Source: Firmicutes bacterium UBA7510 (GTDB taxonomy: Bacteria; Bacillota; Clostridia; Tissierellales; Sedimentibacteraceae). From it: DNA of 64,000 nt. Both the position numbers and the translations under genes were made by a program. The DNA lies in assembly GCA_002479485.1 (NCBI GenBank), contig DLNM01000067.1, positions 15,011-79,010 on the forward strand. Direction: 5' to 3'. Of the stretch, positions 54,246 through 62,366 are shown piece after piece. Within the stretch, counting starts at the first letter, position 1. The number at the start of each line of letters is the position of its first letter. The notes under the pieces were generated by a model, which did no database searches, was not told where the DNA came from, and saw nothing but the letters and a program-made list of their open reading frames with translations.

Positions 54246-54950
54246 TTATTTATTAATTCTAGCTAAAACTTCCTGATAAACCTCTTCAACTCCACCTAAG
54301 TCTCTTCTAAATCTATCTTTGTCAAGTTTTTTGTTAGTGTCTTTATCCCATAATCTACAAGTATCAGGAGATATTTCATCAGCAAGTATAACTTCTCCGT
54401 CATATAAACCAAACTCTAATTTGAAATCAATTAATTTTATGTTTCTTTCAAGGAAGAATTTTTGTAATATTTCATTTATTTTTAAAGCGTATTCTTTAAT
54501 TTTGTTTAATTGCTCTTCAGTGGCTAATTCCATAGCAAAAATGTGATAATCATTAATCATAGGGTCACCTAATTCATCATCTTTGTAAGAGAACTCTAAT
54601 ACTGTCTTTTTCATAATTGTTCCTTCTTCAATACCAAGTCTTTGAGAAAGTGAGCCAGCAGCTATATTTCTTACTATAACCTCAAGTGGAAGTATTTTAA
54701 CAGCTTTAACTAAACATTCTCTATCACTTAATAATTCTATTTGATGAGTTGGTATTCCATGACTCTCTAACATTACAAATAATGCTGCCGTCATTTTGTT
54801 GTTAACAACGCCTTTTCCTATGATTGTACCTTTTTTCTCTCCGTTAAATGCCGTAGCATCGTCCTTGTATTCTACTATATATTGTTTTTCGTTATCTGTT
54901 CTAAATACCTTTTTTGCTTTTCCTTCGTATAATTGTTCTAATTTTTGCAT
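54246..54950 (-). CDS. purC: SAICAR synthetase
   Basis: 234 residues. N-terminal LYEGKAKKVF, then VVNNKMTAALF, RNIAAGSL and LIDFKLEFG, and the metal/substrate motif ADEISPDTCRLWD. Eighth step of purine synthesis. RBS GGAGGAT upstream. Confidence 0.97.
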   Translation of the reverse strand: MQKLEQLYEGKAKKVFRTDNEKQYIVEYKDDATAFNGEKKGTIIGKGVVNNKMTAALFVMLESHGIPTHQIELLSDRECLVKAVKILPLEVIVRNIAAGSLSQRLGIEEGTIMKKTVLEFSYKDDELGDPMINDYHIFAMELATEEQLNKIKEYALKINEILQKFFLERNIKLIDFKLEFGLYDGEVILADEISPDTCRLWDKDTNKKLDKDRFRRDLGGVEEVYQEVLARINK

Positions 54951-54982
54951 CTTAGTATCCTCCTAATTTATATAATATTTAT

Positions 54983-55468
54983 TTATAATCTTTCTTGTAG
55001 TTTTCTATCAGCTGCAATTACTTTGTCAGCCATTTGCTTTTTATAGTCATGAAACTTTTGTCTTAATTCTGGATATTTTATTGATAACATTTGAACTGCT
55101 AAAAGTGCTGCATTATCACCAGCATTTATTGCAACTGTAGCAACTGGTACTCCATGAGGCATTTGAACTATTGATAATAATGCATCAATACCTTCTAATG
55201 CAGATGATTTAACAGGAACTCCAATTACAGGTAGACAACTGCATCCTGCTAAAACTCCTCCTAAGTGAGCTGCTTTACCAGCAACTGCAATTATTGCTTC
55301 AAATCCATTTTTTTCTGCATTTTTTGCAAAATCTGTTGCAATATCAGGTGTTCTGTGAGCTGATATTACTCTTACTTCAAAATCCACACCAAAATCCTTT
55401 AAAATTTGTATTCCTTTTTCCATTATTGGAAAATCGGAATCACTTCCCATTACAATAGCAACTTTCAT
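54983..55468 (-). CDS. purE: PurE, N5-CAIR mutase or AIR carboxylase
   Basis: 161 residues. VAIVMGSDSDFP phosphate loop and the class-defining SAHRTP are present. The second loop is GKAAHLGGVLAG, which differs from the common class I GGAAHLPGMVAA. No purK is in this operon, so bicarbonate-independent carboxylation (direct CO2) is possible; this cannot be settled by sequence. Confidence 0.93.
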   Translation of the reverse strand: MKVAIVMGSDSDFPIMEKGIQILKDFGVDFEVRVISAHRTPDIATDFAKNAEKNGFEAIIAVAGKAAHLGGVLAGCSCLPVIGVPVKSSALEGIDALLSIVQMPHGVPVATVAINAGDNAALLAVQMLSIKYPELRQKFHDYKKQMADKVIAADRKLQERL

Positions 55469-55477
55469 AATATCCTC

Positions 55478-58400
55478 CTATAATCTAAAATAATTTACAC
55501 CAGCTTCAAATAATTTTTGATCTTTGTTGCCTGGTATGTTTTTATATGTTCCAATATCAAGTCTTTCTGAGTGTCCCATTTTTCCTAAGATTCTTCCGTC
55601 TGGGCTTGTTATACCTTCAATAGCTTCAATTGAACCGTTAGGATTAAATAGTCCGTCATACGTTGGATTAAAATCACTGTCTACATATTGTGTAGCTATT
55701 TGTCCGTTTTCTTTCAGCTTCTTAATCCATTCTTCACTTGCTACAAATCTTCCTTCACCATGAGATAATGGCATATAATGTACATCTGATATACTGCAAT
55801 TATTAAACCATGGAGAAAGGTTTGAAACTACCTTAGTCATAGCAAATGTTGAAACGTGTCTGCCAATAGTGTTATATGTTAATGTTGGGTCGTTTTCACT
55901 TATTTCAGTTATTTCTCCATATGGCACAAGTCCTAACTTAATTAGTGCTTGGAAACCATTGCAAATACCAATAATTAATCCGTCTCTATTTTTTATTAAG
56001 TTCATTATAGCTTCCTTAAGAAGTGGATTTCTAAATGTAGTAGCTATAAATTTACCAGAACCATCTGGCTCATCACCGGCACTAAATCCACCAGGGAAGG
56101 CAACTATTTGTGATTCATTTATAAGACGTGCCATTTCCTTTATTGAATGTTCAACATCCGATGGTGATAAGTTTTTAAATACAAAGGTATTTGCTATAGC
56201 TCCAGCTCTTTCAAAAGCTTTTTTAGTATCATACTCACAGTTTGTACCTGGGAATACTGGTATAAATACTCTTGGCATTGCAACAGTAGTTGCATTTACA
56301 ACACTACCCTTAACCTTGTTGCCAGAAGTATATTGATAATCTTTTATTTTTCCCTCAACATCTTTCTTTATAGGGAAGATGACATTAAGAGGCTTAACCC
56401 ACTCATTTAGCATTTCATCAATTCTGATGTTATAAGAATTATTTAATGATATTTTCTTTTGAGCAATTGTCTCTCCTATTAACAGATAAGGCATATCTAT
56501 ATTATCAAGATTATCAACCTCTAATACTATATCTCCATACTTAGGAGCAAAAAATAGGTTAGAATCAAATATTGTGCTTCCTACAGTTGTAAAACCTATT
56601 TTATTGCCAAATGTCATTTTAGTTATTGCTTCTGCAACTCCACCATATCCTACAGTATGAGCACTTAACACTTTGCCGGATAATACTAATTCATGTATTT
56701 TTGAATATTTATTTTTTATATCTTCAAAATCAGGGATGTAATTTTCATCCTTTTTAATTTTTACTAAGATTACCTTGCTATCTGCTTTTTTGAATTCCGG
56801 AGATATTACATTCTTAATATCTTCTACACAAACTGCGAAGCTAACTAGAGTAGGGGGTACATTTATATCTTTAAATGTTCCAGACATACTGTCTTTACCA
56901 CCAATTGCAGGTATTCCTAATTCGTGTTGAATCTTAAATGCTCCTAAAAGTGCTGCAAAAGGCTTACCCCATTTTTCCTCGTCCTGATTTAGCTTTTCAA
57001 AGTACTCTTGTAGTGTTAGTCTAACCTTAGAATAATCACCACCCATTGCAACTATTTTAGCTACTGAGTGTAGCACTGCATTCATAGCACCATGATAAGG
57101 GCTAAGTTTAGATAACTTAGGATCAAATCCATGGGCCATCATAGTACAAGTATCTGTTTGTCCCGTTAAAAGAGGGAGTTTTGCAACCATACCTTCAGTT
57201 GGAGTCATTTGAGTTTTTCCGCCAAAAGGCATTAAAACAGTATTGGCACCTACAGTTGAGTCGAATTTTTCAACTAATCCTTTTTGACTGCATACATTTA
57301 AATCTCTTAAGTTTTCTAGCCAAGCATCTCTTAGATTATCAGATTTATATGATTTTATTTTACTATTTTCAAAGTTTGAAACATCCCATGCTTTTACTAA
57401 AACATCAACTTTTTGTTTTGCACCGTTTGTATCTAAAAAGTCTCTACTAATATCTAATATTGTATTTCCTCTCCAGTACATCTTTAATCTTCTGTCATCT
57501 GTTACAGTTGCAACTACAGTGGCTTCAAGATTTTCCTCCTGCGCGTATGCTATAAATTCATCAACATTTTCTTTAGCTATAACTACAGCCATTCTTTCTT
57601 GTGATTCTGATATAGCAAGCTCGGTACCATCAAGTCCGTCATATTTTTTAGTTACTTTATCAAGATTAATATTAAGTCCATCCGCAAGCTCTCCAATTGC
57701 TACTGAAACACCGCCAGCACCAAAGTCGTTACATTTTTTAATCAGCTTACTAACTTTATCATTTCTAAATAATCTTTGTATTTTTCTCTCTGTAGGAGCG
57801 TTACCCTTTTGTACTTCAGAACCGCATAGAAGTATTGATTCTTCAGTATGCTCCTTTGATGAACCAGTAGCACCACCACAGCCATCACGACCAGTTTTGC
57901 CACCAAGAAGTATTATAACATCTCCAGGGATAGGAGATTCTCTTCTTACATTTTCTCTTGGTGCTGCAGCTATAACTGCACCTATTTCCATTCTTTTTGC
58001 TACATAATCTTCATCATATATCTCTACAACTTTGCCAGTTGCAAGTCCTATCTGATTTCCATAAGAGCTGTAACCATTTGCAGCATCAGTAGTTATTTTT
58101 CTTTGTGGTAACTTTCCTGCCATTGTATCTTCTAGCTTTTGTCTCGGGTCAGCGCTTCCTGTTATTCTCATGGCCTGATATACATAGGAACGTCCTGATA
58201 GTGGATCTCTTATAGCTCCACCTAGACAGGTCGCCGCACCTCCAAATGGTTCTATTTCTGTTGGGTGGTTATGAGTTTCATTCTTAAACATTACAAGCCA
58301 TTCTTCTGTAATGCTATCTGCTTTTTTTCCATCGATCTTAGCATCAACTATTATGCTGCATGCATTGATTTCATCTGAAACTTCTAAATCATTCAGTGCA

Positions 58401-59272
58401 CCTAATTTTCTAAGTTCCTTAGCGGCTATAGTAGCCAAATCCATTAAACATATGTCTTTCTTTCTATTCTCATAAACAAATTTTCTGCTTTTCTTATATA
58501 GCTCAAAGGTTTTTTCTATTTCTTTTGCGATATTGTTGTCTTCAAATTTAATATTTTCAAGAGTTGTTGAGAAGGTAGTATGTCTACAGTGGTCAGACCA
58601 ATAAGTATCAATTACTTTTAATTCTGTTATTGTAGGATTTCTTTTTTCAGTATCTCTAAAGTATTCTTGGCAAAGCTTTATATCCTCCAAGCTCATTGCA
58701 AAGCCCATTGAAATTTTATAACTATCTAACTCACTTAAGCTTAATTTATTAAATGCATCAACTGTTTTTACGTCCTTAGCCTCTTGATAGTTATCATCTA
58801 GTGTTTCAGGCTTTTCAAGACTAGCTTCTCTAGAATCTACTGGATTTATATAGTATTTTTTTATATTTATAATATCTTCACTTGTTAATTCACCAGTTAA
58901 TGCTATTACACGGGCAAATTTAACAGGAGGTTTCTCTTTTCCTGTTAATATCATTATACATTCTGCTGCTGAATCTGCACGCTGATCATATTGTCCAGGT
59001 AGGTACTCTACAGCAAACACATTTTCACTGCTGCTAAGATATGCTTCATCTTCTTTATATACCATATCTTGATTTGTCTCTGAAAAAACGCAAACAACTG
59101 ATTTTTCAAAATCTTCATCAGAAATATGAGATACATCATATCTATTTAGTATTCGTAAATTAGTTAAGTTTTTTAGGTTTAAATTTTCTGTTAGATTATT
59201 TAAAAGATTTATTGCCTCAACACTAAATCCTTCTTTTTTTTCAACAAATATTCTTTTAACGCTTGGATTCAT
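55478..59272 (-). CDS. purL: Phosphoribosylformylglycinamidine synthase, single-chain form
   Basis: 1264 residues, the large one-piece FGAM synthase. The synthetase core includes HNHPT (in FKNETHNHPTEIEPFGG) and the repeated half near residues 650-900. The C-terminal class I glutaminase has the nucleophile Cys in GICNGFQ (about residue 1115) and the His-x-Glu near SHGEGR. This form replaces the separate PurS, PurQ and short PurL of Bacillus. First gene of the operon, behind a guanine-type riboswitch. Confidence 0.97.
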   Translation of the reverse strand: MNPSVKRIFVEKKEGFSVEAINLLNNLTENLNLKNLTNLRILNRYDVSHISDEDFEKSVVCVFSETNQDMVYKEDEAYLSSSENVFAVEYLPGQYDQRADSAAECIMILTGKEKPPVKFARVIALTGELTSEDIINIKKYYINPVDSREASLEKPETLDDNYQEAKDVKTVDAFNKLSLSELDSYKISMGFAMSLEDIKLCQEYFRDTEKRNPTITELKVIDTYWSDHCRHTTFSTTLENIKFEDNNIAKEIEKTFELYKKSRKFVYENRKKDICLMDLATIAAKELRKLGALNDLEVSDEINACSIIVDAKIDGKKADSITEEWLVMFKNETHNHPTEIEPFGGAATCLGGAIRDPLSGRSYVYQAMRITGSADPRQKLEDTMAGKLPQRKITTDAANGYSSYGNQIGLATGKVVEIYDEDYVAKRMEIGAVIAAAPRENVRRESPIPGDVIILLGGKTGRDGCGGATGSSKEHTEESILLCGSEVQKGNAPTERKIQRLFRNDKVSKLIKKCNDFGAGGVSVAIGELADGLNINLDKVTKKYDGLDGTELAISESQERMAVVIAKENVDEFIAYAQEENLEATVVATVTDDRRLKMYWRGNTILDISRDFLDTNGAKQKVDVLVKAWDVSNFENSKIKSYKSDNLRDAWLENLRDLNVCSQKGLVEKFDSTVGANTVLMPFGGKTQMTPTEGMVAKLPLLTGQTDTCTMMAHGFDPKLSKLSPYHGAMNAVLHSVAKIVAMGGDYSKVRLTLQEYFEKLNQDEEKWGKPFAALLGAFKIQHELGIPAIGGKDSMSGTFKDINVPPTLVSFAVCVEDIKNVISPEFKKADSKVILVKIKKDENYIPDFEDIKNKYSKIHELVLSGKVLSAHTVGYGGVAEAITKMTFGNKIGFTTVGSTIFDSNLFFAPKYGDIVLEVDNLDNIDMPYLLIGETIAQKKISLNNSYNIRIDEMLNEWVKPLNVIFPIKKDVEGKIKDYQYTSGNKVKGSVVNATTVAMPRVFIPVFPGTNCEYDTKKAFERAGAIANTFVFKNLSPSDVEHSIKEMARLINESQIVAFPGGFSAGDEPDGSGKFIATTFRNPLLKEAIMNLIKNRDGLIIGICNGFQALIKLGLVPYGEITEISENDPTLTYNTIGRHVSTFAMTKVVSNLSPWFNNCSISDVHYMPLSHGEGRFVASEEWIKKLKENGQIATQYVDSDFNPTYDGLFNPNGSIEAIEGITSPDGRILGKMGHSERLDIGTYKNIPGNKDQKLFEAGVNYFRL

Positions 59273-59500
59273 CTATTTAACCTTCCTTATTTATTTATTT
59301 AACAAATTAACTAAGTTTATAACAATTTGATGTTGTAAGTTTAATTAAGCTGTCAAATTAGCAGTAGTTATTTATAAATATAATATCTTCCATAAAAACT
59401 GCCAATAATACAAACTGATAGTAAATAAAGCATTTAGTCTCATGCCTGCTGTATATAAAAGTCTGGATTTACGGCTAAGATGTAAGCCGTAGTCTTGAAT

Positions 59501-59511
59501 GTTTCACCGAG
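59501..59511 (-). promoter_or_regulatory. Anti-aptamer segment of the purine riboswitch
   Basis: The RNA segment CUCGGUGAAAC can pair with aptamer nucleotides GUUUC-U-ACCGAG (59590-59601), 11 bp with one bulged U. This would break J2/3 and P3, so it is a likely expression-platform switch. Confidence 0.55.
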
Positions 59512-59566
59512 TCAAATCTGAATTATAAAACTAAAAAAGAAATGCAAAAAGAAAAGAATTATTTCA

Positions 59567-59634
59567 GTTTAAATAGTCGATTTAAGGTGCTCGGTAGAAA
59601 CTCTCTCACCATTTCCGAGAGATTATATTTAAAC
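59567..59634 (-). promoter_or_regulatory. Guanine-class purine riboswitch, with short P3
   Basis: P1 GTTTAAATA/TATTTAAAC, P2 CTCTC/GAGAG with L2 GGAAATGG, the conserved J2/3 AGTTTCTACC, L3 CCTTAAA and J3/1 GACTA. The C in GACTA is the guanine-specific base (adenine riboswitches have U). The 3' side of P3 is only about 3 nt (UCG) instead of the usual 6-7. It sits in the 5' leader of purL. Confidence 0.8.
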
Positions 59635-59652
59635 ATTTATTGTTGTAATGTA

Positions 59653-59681
59653 ATAATAACAGAATAAAAAAAACTTGTCAA
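59653..59681 (-). promoter_or_regulatory. Promoter of the pur operon
   Basis: On the minus strand TTGACA (59676-59681), 17-bp spacer, TATTAT (59653-59658). Transcription would begin about 15 nt before the aptamer. Confidence 0.8.
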
Positions 59682-59784
59682 TATAATTTCTTATAATTTT
59701 GATAAAATTGATATTTAATGTTCGTACTTATACGAATATTGAACTACAATATAATTTCTATAATTCGCATAAACTGTTTTTATT

Positions 59785-59818
59785 AAAAAACTGTGAACAT
59801 TATCTGCTCACAGTTTTT
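59785..59818 (-). terminator. Terminator after the CtpA-type protease
   Basis: AAAACTGTGA/TCACAGTTTT stem with T run on the minus strand. Confidence 0.85.
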
Positions 59819-59822
59819 GACC

Positions 59823-61214
59823 TTATTTTAAAATCTCTATTGCTTTTTTAAGTTGTGTATCTTCAACTTCAGGTGCTGCAAACAATTTTAATGCACTAGT
59901 AAGCGCATCCTGTGTAGCAAAATCTAAAGTTCCGTATGCATTTAGATTGTTATTTTTTTGGAACAATTTAATCTGCTCAAATGTTACTTGGTCTAAAATT
60001 CCGTCAGGTGTGTTTACTTTATAACCTAGAGTTTGCAGTATCATTTCTGCTCCTAATACGTCTAATCCAATAGTATTAAGAGTAGGTTTTCTATCTTTTT
60101 TTAATTCTGGATATGTAGATAAGTCAACTTTAGATTGACCTATTTTATTTTCAATAACTATGTCTGGCTTTATGCCAACTCCTTGAACCTTGTTTTTGTT
60201 TGGAGTAAAGTATTCTGATGTAGTAAATTTAACTGCACCGTCGTTCTTTAGCGGAATCAGTGATTGCACAACACCTTTTCCATATGTAGTTGTTCCAATT
60301 ATTTTTCCAACACCTCTGTCTTGTATAGCTCCAGCAAATAATTCAGAAGCGCTTGCACTATTTTCGTTTACAAGAACGCATACTTTATATTTTTGCTTAT
60401 CTAAAGTACTTCTAAGAACTTCTTCACCTTGAGTCTTGCTATTTACATACACAAGCGGACCTTCAGGTACAAAGAAGTTTAGTATATCAACAACAGTTCT
60501 TAAGCTACCACCAGGATTATTTCTGACATCAACTATAATTTTTGAAACTTTGTTTTTGTCAAAGTTATTTAAAGCTTCTTCCACTTGTTCAGTAGTGTTT
60601 TCGTTAAATTCTGTAATTTTTAAATATCCTATTTTATTTTCTAGGATTTTACTTTCAACAGAGCTTACTATTACTATTTCTCTTTTTATGTTGAAAAATA
60701 ATTTAGTGTTATCGCGCTTAATCCCTATATTTACAACTGTACCAACTTCACCTCTTATAAGCTTTGAAGCTTGTGCCGTAGTAAAGCCAACTACACTTTG
60801 TCCATTAACTGAGATGATTTCATCCCCAGTTTTTATTCCAGCCTTTAATGCGGGAGTTCCAGGCAAAGGTGTAGCAACTATAAGCTTATTTTTTTCTTGT
60901 GTAATTTGAACACCTATACCACCAAATAATCCTGACATGTCTGTTGCGAACTCTTGATATTCTTCCTTAGTGAAATAGACACTGTAATCATCAAGTATTT
61001 CAAAAAAACCATTATATAGAGCTGTTATTATATCATCTTGATTTATGTCGTATTGGTAATACTCATTAACAAATTCTATAACTAGTTTTAAAAAATCAAT
61101 ATCTGAGTCTAATTTTTCAACGTCTAATTCACTGGCATATATGTTAAATGTAGCGGATAATAGCATCGTAATTGCTAATACTAGACATGAAATTTTCTTT
61201 AAATGTTTTTTCAT
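59823..61214 (-). CDS. C-terminal processing peptidase (S41, CtpA/CtpB-like)
   Basis: 463 residues, exported through an N-terminal signal or anchor (about residues 1-27). PDZ domain about 88-180 (GGIGVQI, GTPALKAGIKTGDEI). The S41 core carries the serine in SASASELFAGAI and the catalytic lysine in YGKGVVQSL. A peptidoglycan-binding domain type 1 ends the protein (about 380-450). It trims exported proteins at the cell surface; in related organisms such proteases act in sporulation signalling, which is not shown here. Single gene with its own promoter. Confidence 0.93.
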   Translation of the reverse strand: MKKHLKKISCLVLAITMLLSATFNIYASELDVEKLDSDIDFLKLVIEFVNEYYQYDINQDDIITALYNGFFEILDDYSVYFTKEEYQEFATDMSGLFGGIGVQITQEKNKLIVATPLPGTPALKAGIKTGDEIISVNGQSVVGFTTAQASKLIRGEVGTVVNIGIKRDNTKLFFNIKREIVIVSSVESKILENKIGYLKITEFNENTTEQVEEALNNFDKNKVSKIIVDVRNNPGGSLRTVVDILNFFVPEGPLVYVNSKTQGEEVLRSTLDKQKYKVCVLVNENSASASELFAGAIQDRGVGKIIGTTTYGKGVVQSLIPLKNDGAVKFTTSEYFTPNKNKVQGVGIKPDIVIENKIGQSKVDLSTYPELKKDRKPTLNTIGLDVLGAEMILQTLGYKVNTPDGILDQVTFEQIKLFQKNNNLNAYGTLDFATQDALTSALKLFAAPEVEDTQLKKAIEILK

Positions 61215-61250
61215 AAAACACCTTCCTTTTTTACATAATATGTATAAGTA

Positions 61251-61279
61251 AGTATATTCTATTTTTTCTAAACTGTAAA
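61251..61279 (-). promoter_or_regulatory. Promoter of the CtpA-type gene
   Basis: On the minus strand TTTACA (61274-61279), 17-bp spacer, TATACT (61251-61256). Confidence 0.65.
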
Positions 61280-61333
61280 TATCAAATGATTTTTTATTTT
61301 AAACAATCATAGCAAGTTTAGTGAAACTTGTTT

Positions 61334-61362
61334 TTGACTTTATTTCAATTTTGGGGTAAAAT
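61334..61362 (+). promoter_or_regulatory. Promoter of the yybS-gdpP operon
   Basis: TTGACT (61334-61339), 17-bp spacer, TAAAAT (61357-61362), 38 bp before the start. Confidence 0.6.
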
Positions 61363-61399
61363 ATAATATGTTTTAAAAATTATAAATATGAGGTAAAAA

Positions 61400-62347
61400 A
61401 TGAGCAGAAATACTAAAACTTCAAGTTTAACAGAAGCTGCCATGATATGCGGTATAATAGTACTTATGTCAATGGCTTCTTATTATGTATTGCCTTTCAT
61501 CGATTTTTTACTCCCGTTACCTGCAATAATTTTAGGTAAAAGAAGGGGTTATAAATATTCTGCATTATCACTTGTATCTGCATCGCTTATTGTAATGATG
61601 ATTTTAGGTCTGCCAATGGGATTTATGTATCTATTTATGTATACACCTATTGCTATAGCTTTGACCTTTTTAATTGTTAAAGACAAAAAACCATCAACCG
61701 TAATACTTGGTGGAGCAGTTGTTATGTTAATTTCTTTGATTTTTGTTTTATATATTATAGATATATTTACGGGAGTTGATATAACTAAACAAATTACATC
61801 TATGTTTTCAGAAGCACTTGAGATGCAAAAAAATATAATGAATACTGTTGGAGCAAATGAGGAGCAAATACAGCTAATATCAGATACATATAAATATCTT
61901 TCTGAATATATTGTAATGTTGCTGCCAACAATGCTTATAACGCTTTCTGCGCTTATGTCTGTAATAAATTATTATGTTGCACAAAAAGTTGCATTAAGAT
62001 TTAAAATAGTTATTAGACCACTAAAGGACTTAAGCATGTTCTATTTACCGAGAAACTTTATATTCGGAATTGGTTTTCTAATGATTTTAACATATATTTT
62101 ATTCACTATGAACTTTGCAAATATGGATATAATTTTAATTAACATTTCAATGATAGGTAGAATTGCTTTAATTGTTCAAGGACTTGCACTAATTAAATCT
62201 TATTTTATAAAATACAATGTAAATAATTTTTTAAGAGTAATTATATTCATGTTTATAATTTTTACACCTGTATTATCAAATATTGTTACTATGTTGGGAG
62301 TAATAGATTTAATAATTGATTTTAGAAAGTTAAGAATTAGAAGATAA
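61400..62347 (+). CDS. YybS-like DUF2232 membrane protein
   Basis: 315 residues with about eight membrane segments. The N-terminal TSSLTEAAMICGIIVLMSM and the position directly before gdpP match the YybS family in Firmicutes. Function is unknown. The next gene starts 19 bp downstream, so the two form an operon that usually continues with rplI and dnaB. Confidence 0.85.
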   Translation: MSRNTKTSSLTEAAMICGIIVLMSMASYYVLPFIDFLLPLPAIILGKRRGYKYSALSLVSASLIVMMILGLPMGFMYLFMYTPIAIALTFLIVKDKKPSTVILGGAVVMLISLIFVLYIIDIFTGVDITKQITSMFSEALEMQKNIMNTVGANEEQIQLISDTYKYLSEYIVMLLPTMLITLSALMSVINYYVAQKVALRFKIVIRPLKDLSMFYLPRNFIFGIGFLMILTYILFTMNFANMDIILINISMIGRIALIVQGLALIKSYFIKYNVNNFLRVIIFMFIIFTPVLSNIVTMLGVIDLIIDFRKLRIRR

Positions 62348-62366
62348 AGTGTGGAGGTGAAAATAT

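Larger units (their letters stand above)
59273..59822. other. Divergent/leader region of the pur operon
   Basis: From right to left on the minus strand: promoter (59653-59681), riboswitch (59567-59634), a downstream 11-bp complement of the aptamer (59501-59511), a GGCT-containing hairpin (about 59471-59491) and the purL RBS AAGGAAGG. At the far right is the ctpA terminator (59785-59818). No gene is seen. Confidence 0.75.
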
